Origin: Climacium dendroides
Taxonomy: Eukaryota > Streptophyta > Bryopsida > Hypnales > Climaciaceae
DNA length: 64,000 nt
Direction of reading: 5' to 3'
Assembly (NCBI GenBank): GCA_950106755.1
Contig: OX467084.1
Span: forward strand, 34,723,213-34,787,212
The notes under the pieces were generated by a model. It had not been told where the DNA came from. It did not search any database and worked only from the letters and a program-made list of their open reading frames with translations. Below, in pieces: positions 23,301-37,102 of the stretch. Made by a program: the position numbers and the translations under genes. Position 1 is the stretch's first letter; each line of letters opens with the position of its first letter.

Positions 23301-25561
23301 AATTTCAATAAATTTTTTATTTTTTTTAAATTCAATATTTTAGTTTCTAATTATTATTATTTTATTTATAAACTAGTGGTTGGTGCTTGCTATGCTACAC
23401 ATTCATCATTAGAATTTTATAAGAATTTTTATGTATTAGATAGAATGCACAACAAAAATTTTAATAAATCTTCATATAAAAATGACTAAAATCTTTGTAT
23501 AATTTTTTTTATAAGTAAGCATATATTGAAATGTACAATAGAAATTTATTGAATGATGAATGAAGCATATGCAATGGTAAATACTATAAAAGATACACAT
23601 ACATTAGAAATTTAGAATGCATTAGAAATTTGACTCCATTGTTACAAAAAATGGCAATCCAAATTGAAGAATTGAAAAGAAAAACTTATAAATCTCAAAA
23701 ACTTTGTGAACAATTTAATTTTTGAAGAGTCATTTTTATTATTGGATTAGCTAACAAAAGTTACTAGAAAAAAAAAGATAGAGGTTGAGTTTGAATAGTT
23801 GACTTGTGGAAAAAAGCATGAAAAGTTGTCTTTGCACTAGAAACAATCAATTCCTAAATGGATAATAGACGTAGTGTTATTTCAACTCTACAACTTCAAC
23901 ATTCATGATACTACTACTATCAATGACATTAGATCATTTGAAATTTAAAATCTTAAATTTTAAAATTTTTAATCAAGGAAAAACTTCAAATTTCAAATTA
24001 TAAATATTTATATTATTTATGAAATTTTCATATGTTAATTTGAAAATCAATAGATTAAAAAAATTGTTGTTTGTCAATTTTTTAACTATGAATTCAAAAA
24101 TATGATATTTTATAAATCAAGATGTATATTTAAAAATGATAAATATAGTGTATTTTTAATTTTAAAATGAAATATTTTTTTTGTCAAATATTTTATACTA
24201 GGCTAAGCTTGTAGTCATACCAAGATCACCTCAAATGTAATAATGCGCTATAGAAATTGAGGAATACACAACTAGCATACCCTATAGAGATTGAGGGATA
24301 AATAATGTTGTTTTATTTTAGCTCTATTGCTTTATTTATTGACAATTATGGTCAATCTGTAACTATGGAATTATAATTTGAAGATTGAATTTTGGAGATT
24401 TTAATCTACCATTTGTTATGAAATTTTATTTTTAAAATTAAAAATTTGTAGTTTGTACATTTAAGATTCCAAAAATTCTAAATTCTATATGATTATATAT
24501 AAAATTTTGGACATTGATTAATTAATTAATTTTACTAAATCTATAAATATTATTAAAATTTTCAATTATTTGAAATTAAATACAATTAATTTGTAGAAAA
24601 TCTTATTTGAACTAGAATAGTTCCAAGTTCTTGAGATTTATTTTGTAAAATAAAAAACTATTATTAAAATCTACAAAAATTTAGGGGCACTTCACACTAG
24701 GGTTGTCTAAGTTGAAAAGCCAAAGAATTGTAGCTAGCTGTAATGGGAAACCTCTCAAGGCCATGTCCAAGCCTAAAAATTGATTCTCAATTTGGATAGC
24801 CTTAGATAGCCATATCGTAAAGTTTCTAAAGGCCAAACCCAAAGTCCAAACCCATCCCAATCTAACATAACAGTTGAAATCTTGTAAGTTTTTTATTTTT
24901 TGAACTTGTAGTTGCTATGTAGGTAGTTGGAAGGTGATAGCCTTCAACTACCTACATATTGTATTGTACCCTTTAGATAGATGAAAAAACCAAGACTCTA
25001 TGTGTTAGGACATGCTAGCATTTATCCATTGATCAAAAATTGTCAAGTTACATACTAAACCATATATATCTAGTACCATTTTTACTTTAAAATACAAATG
25101 ATCTATTGAATTATGGCAAGCTAGACAATATTGGATGAATAAATCAACGATTAACATCTTTCATATGAATGTCATTTTAACATCCAAACCTTTTCACACT
25201 CGAACATGCCACCAAACGATTTTGTCAAGATTGTATACTTCATTTCACCGGTATACTAAATATTCCCTCTTTTTCAAAATAAATTTGTACCATTTTCACA
25301 TTTTCCTACAAGAAACCATGTATTTATTTTGAGATAGAAGGATTACACAATAGAACACCATCTTGAGAACACATGATCTTCCATGTTTAAAACACTAGAT
25401 AACTTTAGAAGTTAATATGCTATATGGACAAGAAATTTAATTGCAATAAGTAGTCAATTTAGTAAACATGCAATTCAACTTTATTTTATAAGTACCATTG
25501 ATTTATTATCTACTCGATCATCTATATTCATAAAATGAATGATGATGTGAGTCCTTAGACA
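20396..25561. other. AT-rich intergenic sequence, no gene recognised
   Basis: No frame of credible coding character. It holds homopolymer runs (for example nine Gs near 22270) and a short tandem array at 20675-20850. Otherwise it is AT-rich non-coding DNA, probably very old repeats. Confidence 0.7.
20675..20850. repeat. Degenerate tandem repeat of AATTCCACGGAATTGGGATACATTT
   Basis: Three or four diverged copies of a roughly 60-bp unit built from TCCACGGAATTAGGATAC and TTTTTTGAAAATTCCA can be aligned by eye. Confidence 0.6.
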
Positions 25562-25853
25562 ATCATACTACTAAAATCACAAGGTCTTCTGTAATATCAC
25601 ATTTTTACACTGTGTGATATTACAAAAGTCAGATCCCTCTGTAATATCACATTTTACACAATGTGATATTATAGAGTCTCAACGGCCATTTCACCTCTGT
25701 AATATCACATAGTGTAAAATGTGATATTATGGAGGTTTGATATTTCTTGGCTTCACACTTCATTTTACTATGATTTGAATGTTGAAGCTTTGAATGTTCT
25801 CAATTCTAATGTTCTTTTTTTACTACCAAATGATTTGAAGCTTTGTTAGATTG
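25562..25853. repeat. Dispersed repeat with three hairpins, copy 1
   Basis: It begins ATACTACTAAAATCACAAGG and ends GAAGCTTTGTTAGATTG, as does the copy at 39151-39419. Inside are three palindromes of about 40 bp, each with stems CTGTAATATCACA / TGTGATATTA(C/T)AG (about 25586-25627, 25636-25680 and 25694-25737). The two copies lie on either side of the phospholipase C gene in the same orientation. Confidence 0.8.
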
Positions 25854-26590
25854 AAACAATTTTGGATTTTACAACAAAGTATTTACAAAGTCTTTGCAAT
25901 TTGACAAATTTGCATTTCAATTCTTTAATTTTGATCACCATTGTTTGTGAGTGAAGAAATTTATCAAGTGGTGGTGTTCTTGAGCTCAACAATACCTCTA
26001 AAGTATTTTCTTTATATTCGTTTTGAGTAAACTTGAATTCATGTATCGAATGGTGATTTGAACATTTAGTTTCATTTGAATAATTTGAGTGTAATTTGAG
26101 CTTCAATTTAATCTAATTTCAAGAGATTGATGTAATTAGAGTCAAATTAGAGCCAAATTGATGAAAGTAATATAGTTAATGCATAGCAAAGCAAGCGCCA
26201 ACCGCTAGTAAATTCATTAAAAAATTAAAAAGAATGGAATGGTCTCATTGTACAAAATCTATTACATGTATGAAAACTTATATCTATTTCATTCTATTTA
26301 CAAGTAGGAAAACTTATATCTACCTACTCTAAATCTAGTTAATTATTTGTTCTTTACACTTGGCCAATTAATCACTATCTTCAATATTGCATGACTCTAG
26401 CAGCCAATAATTTAAGCATTAATTACAACCACCTCTATAGGTACAATGTAAAGTACAAGTACCTAAATAAATGTAAAATAAATGTTACCAACTGTGTTAC
26501 CAACACAAAGAAAGAAATAAAATTGAAGAGAATAGATTGTATTATTATTAGTGTCAATCGTAAAGAGAATCCCAATTTGCAGAAGAGGTA

Positions 26591-26720
26591 TCAAAGGAAG
26601 GTTTAACTAGAAATAGTACAATAGAAATACAACACCGAACTCCATCAAACCAAGTTTTGGTGCTTCAAGGAGTTTCATCCTATATTTTTCTCAAACTCCA
26701 TCTCTTGGTCCTTTATTGTA
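26591..26720. repeat. Direct repeat, copy in the 3' flank of the phospholipase gene
   Basis: About 130 bp starting TCAAAGGAAGGTTTAA, with AACTCCATCA and GGTGCTTCAA, are repeated at 27037-27172 in the last intron with moderate divergence. The pair brackets the last coding exon. Confidence 0.7.
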
Positions 26721-26741
26721 TACATTTTATTATTAACCTTT

Positions 26742-29700
26742 TTATGCAACAATAGTAGAAGAAACTTGAGGTACTACTAATGGCATGACGTGTTCACTTG
26801 AAACAACATATGATTGAAAGTGGCATAATAATTTAGAGCTCCTCAAAGTTCCAGATCTTGAACGCAAGGCCACCGATCGAATACCATATTTCATCTCCCT
26901 TACAAGAATGCAAGCTTGTCCAACAAAATCGTCATTTCCCAAGTCCCACTCCCAACATTCCAATCGTAGTATTGCTATTTCAGGAACTGGATGAAAAAAT
27001 GTATTAGATTTAAGTTTATTATAAAAGAACCTCCAATCAAAGGAAGGTTTAATAAAGAATAATACAAAAGAAACACAACACCAAACTCCATCAGATCCCA
27101 ATTTAGGTGCTTCAATGAAGGAGTTTTGTCTTGTATTATCCTCAAACTCCAATTCTTAGTCCCTCATTGCACACACTTTGCAATTGACTCTATTATCAAT
27201 AGTGTATCAAAATAATACAAAATTTTCTATCTACAATGCAATACAAATGTCTAGAGTGTTTATTATAATTTTAAATTCATTCTAAAATTTCATTCATGTT
27301 GCTTATAATCAAACAATTACATAGTTAATGTGTGAATCATCATCAAAAAATTATGAATTGAAATATTCAAGTGGTAAAATTTCAAATATGATTTAATTCT
27401 TCTTTTTCTATTGTTAAATTATAACAAATTATGTACCTCGAAGTGGAAACTCAAAATGTTCATTCTCCCAATGTGGCTCATTAGAACGGTACACCATTTG
27501 TGTTTGCTTTTTCGCCATGTCACTTTTTATACCATGAATTGCAACCTAGTAAACAAATCAATGTTCATTTTTATATTCTATTTTAATATAACTACTTACA
27601 ATATAATCTTCTAATACCATTTTGATTTCAAAATTAATTGAATTCTTGAAATGGTCAACATCATAGTGTAGAAATTATCTTTTTAATCATATAAAACAAT
27701 GCATTCATTTGCATATTGCAATTAGGGTGCTCTAATCTCACCTTCTTTTCACTAGTAGAAAATGCAGGAATTTCAACAGAATTCTGTTGTTTCGGTCACG
27801 TTGTTTCAAAACAACGCGACCGAAACAACATAATTCTGTTGAAATTTCTGCGTTTTCTACTAGTGTTTAGAAATAAAATAAATGAATACTTTTTATCTTT
27901 AAACTTCAAAAGGTGAATTTCTTAACATATGATTTTACATTCATTTCAACTATTTGAAACTACATATATAATTAAAATTATTTGTGTGCATGAAAAAATA
28001 TTAAAACAAGGTCTATTAGGAATCATTAATATAAATAATTGTACATTGTAAAATTCAATTTGAAGAAAATTATGTTCGATGCACTTTTTAAATGAATTGT
28101 TGCAACTTTTGAGGACAAAGTTAAATGAAGTTTGATCAAACCTTAACATAAAAATCAGGCAATTTGAAGAAGTCAAATTTTCTATGCCAACTGGTACCTA
28201 ACAGCACAGTCACCTACAAGTGTTGATATTTTGTTATTGGAAGAAGTTTGTATTGAATATCTATAGATTGAATTGAAATCAATAAAGATTTGATTCTTCA
28301 TGAATATACTTGTGGCACAAAATCAAATAATAATATTGTTACAAGAAATCTCATACTTCATTATAGTAACATTGAAGCCAACATTTGAAGCTAAATCCTC
28401 TAATATGTTGTTGATGGATTAATTAGTACATAACTTGAAAGAAAAAAAATAGAAAATATTCAACTTAATTTCTACAATGAAATTAATTGTCAAAAAAACA
28501 TGTCATTGCTCTATATGAAGAGGGATTAAAGAACTTTGGGAACAAGATCATTGTGTTATGGAATTGCTAGCATGTGAGCTTACGATAGGATCTTGAGTCC
28601 ATGAGCTTATGAACCTAAACTTTAATATTATAGGTATTTATGTTATTGACACCTTCTATGGTTATAGAATACCCATACATGTTGTAGATACTTATACTAT
28701 AGACGCCTATATTATTGTATGTGAAGTTTTGATTTGGTATTCACTTGATAAAAATTAAATTTCCACATCAAAATTTTAGGGGTCTATGCCACCTCATACC
28801 ATTCACAAATCACTACAAAAATAACTTAATTTATATCAAATCTACCTTGATGTAGGATATTGGTACCTAAGTTATAGACATGCACCTTCAATGGTTGTAT
28901 GGTACCTACTTGCATTTAGGCTCAAGGCACATATACTTTCATTTCTAGGTCCAAATGCTAATGTCATTGAAATATGCAAAGATGAATGGTATTTTTTGGA
29001 CAATGCTTATGAATTCAAAGTGGGAGGTAGTAGTGACCTTCAAAATAACCTTGGGAGGCAAATTTTGGATTTCTCCATATGATAATGAAAAAAAAATGTC
29101 TTCTTTCTTTACATAGCCTGTATTTCCATTAGCTTGGAAAAAACCTTGTGCCAACCACACCGGTCGATCTCTTCCTTGGAGGTTGACGGCTGCCATTTGG
29201 AAGCCGTGACTCCAAGCAAGCATTGGATCAGCATTAGATGAATCAAAACGCAATCCAAATGGATACACTCTACCCAAGTTTTTCTTTGAATACCTATATG
29301 AATAGTATTCATTAAAATCATTATTGTAATGATAATATTTATAAATAATAGATTATAAAATTCAAAAAAAAATTAATTTCTTTATTTCTAACCTCAAAAT
29401 GATCAAATTCATTGTCAAAATAATATTCAAACATCATGTCTGAGCTAAATTTAGCATATTATATTTTATTTGAATATCAATCTATTTTTATTACATAAAT
29501 TATCTGTTATACAAATTGTCTATCATTGTGAAAAATTCAATTTTTTTTCAAGAGATATTGTCATTATTTTAATTTGTAGCAAAAACACAAAATAAAGAAG
29601 TCAAAGTAGCGAAAACAATCTAATTATTATAAATTGAAAATTTCACAAAGAGTTATAAGTAGAAATGGAGATTAGTTTGAAAAATTGTCAATTAAAATAT

Positions 29701-32700
29701 TTCATTTTTTAACCCAATACACCCATGGCAAAGACCTTCAAGTTGAGTTCTATCATCAAACAAAATTTATCCTTTTATGTAATTGATACATTAAAGTTTG
29801 ATATTTTTGCTAGTGCAAAGATTTATATTCAATTAAATTAAGTATTATAATAATTCGGTATTTTAATCATAAATGAAGGTTATAATAAAAAATATAACAT
29901 TATAATTTAAATTTAAAAAAACATTTAAAAATAAATATGTATAAATAAATAAACACACGATAGTTTTATTTGGATTTTAACACGTAGAGCTTGCAATTGC
30001 AATAATGCCTTCAATTTTTTGGATTCTTTTAAAAATCAATAAGTGGAAATAGATCATGTCAAGCTTCATTCACTTAGTTTAAATCAAATACCAAAAATGG
30101 TTATATTGAAATTTACAATCAAGGTTGACCAAAGCACATCCATTTTTAGGATGCTTAAACCTTTAGGGATTAAAATAATGAGAGTGTAGTTTTGGATGCC
30201 TTGTAGTCTTTCCACTATGCATTTTTTCATCTATATATAATTTTTTCGGTTTTCACACTACGCTTCTAGAATTATTTTGGTGCCCATACTTATACATTAT
30301 TGTATCAAATGTGTAACTTCAAATAGATCATTGAGATGAATTTTATGGAATAATTCATTGACTTATAATGTTATAAAATAGTAATATTCAAGGTTTTTTG
30401 AACAAGTATATTCAACATTTTGGGTAGACTATAACAACAACGACCTTGGCTATGGCATCCGAGTACCCTCTGCCAGGATAGTCGTACTTCATTACAATAA
30501 TGGACAAGGCAATGGATAGGGGATATAGAACCTAAATCCAACATAGTGGAGTGAGTAGGATTTACGCCTAGTAGAGCACCATTAAGCATGTAGCTATAGT
30601 AGCCATATGTATAATAGTGTGTAGGATAAATATGAAGGGGTGAACTTTGACATTTGCTAGATTCTTTTGGTTTTATAAATTAAAAAATTAAAAATGTTTA
30701 ACATTGGGTTGGAGGGTAGGCGGAATGGATGTATTTTGTTTGTTGTACAGAGAGATGGAATAGGAAAACACGCACCTGACCATTCTTTCAATAATGGCAA
30801 CCAAGGTCTTTGTTGCTACAAGTGTCCTCAACATTTCTACAAATTCATTACTAAAAAGACTAGTTTGTAGTTGTAAATAAATTATTTGGTGACTAAAAAG
30901 ATTTGGATATTGAGTTCCAAAATTTCTTTCATCTATAAATGATTGAAAATGCAAGTTACATTCTAAATTGTTGCATAGTCTAGAAAGTTATTTTTGTTAA
31001 ATGAATAAGAAATTTCAAATTTAGATTCAATAAATTTGTTTTAAGTTTTGATTATCTTTTACTATAACAATAAAAGATTAGTAAAATGTTATATAAATAC
31101 TATTATCATCTTCTTGTAATTTGGTATAAATAATTTTGAGATTAATTAATGCATGGAGTATATAATTGATGCATCATAATTGACAAATCTATATTTTAAT
31201 TAAGCTTTATATATTTAAATCTATATTTTTACATATTTCAAATTTTTCAAGAGAATATCTAAAGTTATTATGAGAACAAAATGGAGCATATATGTAGTAT
31301 TTGTTGATAACAAAATTGATTTGGTTTAAAAATAATGTGTACAAAATCACAATTGTTAAATAAATCTATACTATTATGCTTGATAGTCGTTTTATTCCCT
31401 CTACTTATTTTATTTATATCGGAATAGTGATCTAGCTATGACTACTAAGTCAACAATGTGCTTTGTATCTTATTATTGAAAAGTCTTCAATGAAGATGTG
31501 TATAGGGAACAAATTTTGTGTCATTTGGTCATTTCAACTTGTGGGAAGAAGATTTCAGACCCCAAAGGTTTTCTACCTAAATTTGGAATAGAAAGAAATA
31601 AAATAATGATCCTTCAAAACTCTTCAACCCCCTCTTCAAGGTTTATAAGTTGACATATCTATATATTTAGCCAATGAAAATTAGCATGTGGCATTATGAT
31701 TGTATATTACTTCTTTTCACCCAATATCATAGAAATAAAAAATGAGGGGAAAAAAAAGTTTAGCAAAGGTAGACAATTAAACACTTTGCACATTTTGCAT
31801 ACTAGAGGTTGAGGATAGAGTACTCCAATAGTGTATACCAATAGAATTGTAGCAAAGGCATAAGGCAAACTAGTATATAATTTAACAACAATCAATATAT
31901 GATTTATTTATTAGCATCTACTTCTTGTAAACTTTAGATTCGATTTCATTTCATAGTCAATTATAATTGGACATGCTTGAACTTAGAATTGTGTTTAATA
32001 ATGGATATAGTCAAACTACATATAATGTTCATTGAACTAATTTTAAAAAATATTGATGTGTACTAAATAATGTCATGGTTATAAATATATAATCCAAGTT
32101 AATTTAAATTTAAAAATTCAATGTCGGTACATAAAATAGAAATCAATTTATTTGAAACAAATATCTTTACCAACTAATAAAAGCTTCACTTTGATTATTT
32201 AATTGAACATTTATTTTCAATGAATGGTTTGAATATAAAATAAATTCATGATTTGAAGTATTATATATATATATAATTATTATCATTTCAAATATAAATG
32301 ATCATAATAATGAATTTTGAATTTCAAAAGAAAAAATATATTGATTTAAGGAAAAATGTATTTTATAACAATCATAGGTTGGGGGATAAAATGGAGGAAT
32401 TTTCAATTTAATTAATTTATATCAGCTTACTCAATTATAGAGTCAGGATGTTTGTTGATGAAATTTTGGAATTGTGGCTCACTTAAATTGGCCATTATTG
32501 CTCTATCTCCACCTATTAAAGGTCCTCCATGCACTTGCTTTTCTTTCATCTCTGATGGTTTCGCACAATAGATATAAATGAGTTCTTGAAACTCAATGGT
32601 TTCTGGCACTTCTATCCTTTCAACCATAATAGACCTTCGTAGTACATTAGCTGCAGTATTTGCCACTTTCAATAATGCTTTCTTATGAACACGTTTTAAA

Positions 32701-35700
32701 TGTTTTTTAATTTTTTGCGCATGCCGTATATGTTGTAAAGGTGAAACACTTGCATCATCTAGTTCATCATCGGCAAGATTATTAGCTGCATCTGGATCAA
32801 CTGCCAACTGTCTATAAATGTCATTTCAAAACAATCATAACTCTTATCACAAATGTAATATAACACAAAAGATACATTTGACGAATAACCACATTGAAGA
32901 TGAATGATATTATCATTATCTTTATTAGAATACTATTCTACTAATAGCAAAATGATGTAAATCCTATACTACAAACATTCAATCAGAAGATTAAAATTTA
33001 CTATTATTAATTTCAAAGGATAAAATTAGTATAATCAAAGCTAAAATATTGTAAATTAAACTAAAGTGATTCTTTATAAAATTTACAAATTGTAAGAGAT
33101 TAGATCAAATAATACAACTAGAATTGAATATAAAATCAAAAAACTATTTTGAATTTTCAAAACTAAATTTGCCAAAAATTAAGAGACTAATCTCATCATT
33201 GTGTTTGATTTAGAATTTTTATAATTTATACAACAATAATTTAAAATCTAAGATTTTTATGAGAATGTGAATCATTACATTGAAGTAATAAATAAGACTT
33301 TTGATGAATTACAAGAACTTCAATTTAAAATAACCAATGTAAAGGGCTCTAGACTCAAATTCAATACTATAAAATATTAATTCAAATATATGCTTTTAAT
33401 TACAATTGTACATGCCAACTTGCACATAGTGTAAAAGTGGAAAGCAACATTTTTCAATTGAATATAAAAATTTGAAACACATAGAAAATTTTATTTCAAA
33501 TTTAGTATTGATGTTTTTTTTATATAGAGATTCTAATTATTATTTAAATAAATTTACAAAGGCAATAAGACTTGTTTCAACTTTTCACTATTATTTATTG
33601 TTTATAATTGAAATTTATTTTGAAAATGAAAAAAAAAAATTCTCACTAAATTTTAAAATGATTGCAAGAAAAAATGGAAAATCTCATCTAGTGCAAGTTT
33701 GATAAAATCAAATATGAGTTTAGCATGTCAAAAAATTACAATTTACAATATTGTTTAAAAAAATTTACTTTTAAAAATAAGGACATTGCAATAGTATTAT
33801 AGAATTTCATATACTCTTTTGGTGACTTTAAAGTAATTTAAAATTTAAAATTTTAGCAATCAAAATACTTTATTTTTAATAGAATAAGAAACTACTTTTC
33901 AAATGCCTTAATGATGAATGAAGTCATAAATAATAGAAATGTACTTGATCTTCAACAGTGTCACTTGGAGGTTGATCTGAAATAATGATAAATCCTTTCA
34001 ACGATTCAGGAGACAAAAACTCAAGTGGTGGTCTTTGGTCTTTGGTGGGATAAAATAGCCGGTCACCAAAGACTTCACGAAGTACCTAATATATTTTAAT
34101 TTTGTTGATGATTTATTTTTAAAAATTTGATAACTTTTATATATTTCCACATTACTTTTTTGCGTCAATTCAGTTCTCTCTCTATATTAATAGATTTTGA
34201 TTTTTTACATGAGATTTAAAGAAGATTTTCATTACATTGATGATGAAACATTATTCATTTAATTATTAATTATTGATTTAAATGAATTCTTCAAAAGAAT
34301 GTATCTTTTCTAAATAGAAGTATTTATTTTGATAGAATAGAATAATATATCGTGTTTGGTTTTATAATTTCAAATATTTCATTCAAACTTCACTTTTCTT
34401 TAAAGATATTGTATTTTTTCCTTTATATAAGATGATAGGATTATTGAAAATGAATGCTTAATTCCAATTTATTTTATTCAATACTCACTATAGCAGCTTT
34501 TTTTTGTAGCTCTGATCCAAGATGATTTTCAATTGTAATAATAACTGGATATTCTGATGTTAAAAATGCATTTTCTTTTATTGCTAATAAACAATCTTTG
34601 AAAGAAATTGCACTGGTCAATGTACTGCAGAAACAAGATTTGATGAAAAAATTAATTGTACAAAATCACTTGCAAAAGTCCATAAACAATTTTATTAGCT
34701 TTTTTTTACTTTGAAATTTGTTTAGCCTATCATATGGCATTGAAAGATGGATATTAAAGCATACTTGCCATGAAGAACCATGATATTGCCTTGTCGTTCC
34801 CAACAATCAAGTTCAATGACTCGACAACCATTTCGAAGAGCCTCAACTATTGGAACAATACTAGAATTAGAAGTTAATTGATTTCCAGTTAAATAGGAAT
34901 TGTGACTTGAATATATGTAATAATGTGACAAAGGCCTAGTCATGTCATGAGTGGGCTGCAAAGATTGCAAAAATTTAGAGAAATCTAAATAATGTTGAGA
35001 TTTGTTTAATATTTCTACTTGGAATATATACAATATATGATAAGAACTTTATTTATAGTTTTACAAATGGATATTGATTATGCAAAATCATTCATTTGCT
35101 ACATTTTTCAAATATTAATGCCTTTTTGTATTACTAAATATTCATCCTTCATCTGAAACCAATTCTTTGACCACAATGTCAAATATCAATTCAAGGTCAA
35201 TTTGACCTTTTAACCCCTAAGTGTCCAAGGCACCAAATTTTGGTGTTGGCTGTATTCTAAAGTTAAATAAAACTTAACTAAGTTGCTATTGTTGGTAGTT
35301 CATATTTTTTTCAAAATTCTTTTTTGAAGTTTAGTTTTAGCATAAAAAAATCTAATTTTGAAAATGATTGATTATGACTTTTCTATTTAAGTTTTTTTTT
35401 GTGCAAGAATATCCATTGCAATCTTGACTTTTGTAGTATTAAAGGCTCTTGAAAATGAGTGATAAATACACTAGATCGTAGAGAAAAAATCACATTAAAA
35501 ATTCATTTAAAAAAACTTTATAGTAGATTTTGAGAAGTCATAAATCGATTGGGGTTATGCATGTTAAGACCTTTACCCTTATATTTTTTTGTGACCAACA
35601 TTATAGATTTAACATGTCAAAAGAGGGTTGAAAGACTTCAAATCACTTTTGTAGTTTTAAAACCCTCATGATCAAAAATTATAATCTTTCAATCCATATG

Positions 35701-37102
35701 TGATATTGTTGTACTTTCTTTTCCTATGTGATTTCCAACATGTCTAGTTTGAATTTGTATGGTTACAATTTCTAAAAATTTGATAAAATCTATCAAAATT
35801 TTGGAGTTTTGTTCAATTTAGAGCAATTACTAGAAGCTTAAAAAAAGACCTTGGGCATTTAGGCGTTAAATTACATGCAAATCTAAATTTTATATTTTAC
35901 TACAAGAGACTACTAGTATATGTTATTTATGAGAATATTTGCAGTTAGTTTGCTAAAAGAATATGATTGTTAACCAAAGATGAATAGAAATTGTAGTTTG
36001 CAAAATAAAACCAACAAAATCCATTTACTTCTCGATTTACTTTGAAATCTTTTTCCAAGGTGCTAATAGTAATGAAGAATATTATCAATTTTTGATGTGA
36101 TTATTTTATATTTTGCTATCTAAACACTCTTAGCTATGACTTTGAAGTCCAATTGCCACTACAAAGTTATATTATCCTTTATAAACTTGACTAGAGGGGG
36201 GAGGTACTTTAAAAAACATAATTTTTTATACATATAAAAAATATGTATTATAATATATAAGATTAAAGATTGAATATAAAATAATCATTATCATTTTTAA
36301 TTAATATATTTATTATTTCAAGAAAATATTATTATGAAAATACAAAATATATTTTTAATACATTTAGCTTGCAAGTGAAATCTTCATTGATTTTTTAGTT
36401 CTTATCAAGTTTTAATTTTTTTATTTCTTAGTTTGAATTAAATTCAAAAATGGCTTTTAAAAATCTATAATTGAGTTTGAGTAAGGCACATCTATAGTTG
36501 TAGAAGCTAGGGTCTTTGGAGGTTAAAGTGTAGATTAAAAATGAACTTTCTTTTCAACATTTTTCATAAAGACACTAAAAATCAACTAAAAATATCTTAA
36601 AATTATAATTTTGAACATGATAGAAATGTGACAATTGGATTTAGTACAAAAAGATAGATTAGATTCATATTTAATATCACCAATGAATTCCTTAACGTAA
36701 ATGATCACATGGTTCAATAATATGCATAGTCTAAAACATTGAGAATTGGAGTAAAATGATTTGATAACTTACCGTGTTGGTTGCAACAATAGGTGGATTT
36801 AGCTTTGTATTGATTAAATAGTTTGAAAAACCTAATAAATCAAGTTGAACACTTTGCACAGATATAGAAAAATGAAATCCTGCAATTGCACTCAATACTG
36901 TTTGTGTTATAAGTGATGCAGCCTTGCGTTCATCTATACCTTTTTCTCCTTGAACATTTTCTAAAAATATAGCAAGGTCCGCAGCATCCATATAATTTTT
37001 TCCTCGAGAAGCCTCTTGGAACATAGATTTAACAACTTCTGGAGGTCTATGTTGATTTTGTCCTTTTCTTATAAGAGAAAAACAATGACATCCAACAACC
37101 AT
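26742..37102 (-). CDS. Phosphoinositide-specific phospholipase C (plant PI-PLC), nine exons
   Basis: It hydrolyses phosphatidylinositol phosphates at the plasma membrane to give diacylglycerol and inositol phosphates, in Ca2+-dependent signalling. Coding exons, in transcription order: 37102-36773, 34955-34765, 34624-34489, 34085-33945, 32807-32431, 29293-29038, 28213-28142, 27545-27437, 26986-26742. All have GT-AG borders and consistent phase, giving 618 residues, close to the usual 560-610. Residues 1-110 are the EF-hand-like region. The X domain has [11 protein letters not shown] with catalytic His128 and Asn129, then IELD (Glu158, Asp160) and LHG (His172). The acidic linker is [12 protein letters not shown]. 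The Y domain has [14 protein letters not shown] and GNTGYVKK. The C2 domain carries [13 protein letters not shown]. About 20 extra residues follow C2. Introns are AT-rich, the longest 3.1 kb (32430-29294). Apparently intact. Confidence 0.92.
27037..27172. repeat. Direct repeat, copy in the last phospholipase intron
   Basis: Partner of 26591-26720 (TCAAAGGAAGGTTTAATA, AACTCCATCA, GGTGCTTCAA). It lies wholly inside the intron between 27437 and 26986. Confidence 0.7.
27750..27865. mobile_element. CACTA-type MITE inside a phospholipase intron
   Basis: A 116-bp, almost perfect inverted repeat starts CACTAGTAGAAAATGCAGG and ends TTTTCTACTAGTG. These are typical CACTA (En/Spm) termini, flanked by TTT on both sides, the 3-bp duplication expected for that superfamily. 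It has no coding capacity and lies between the exons at 28213-28142 and 27545-27437. Confidence 0.88.
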
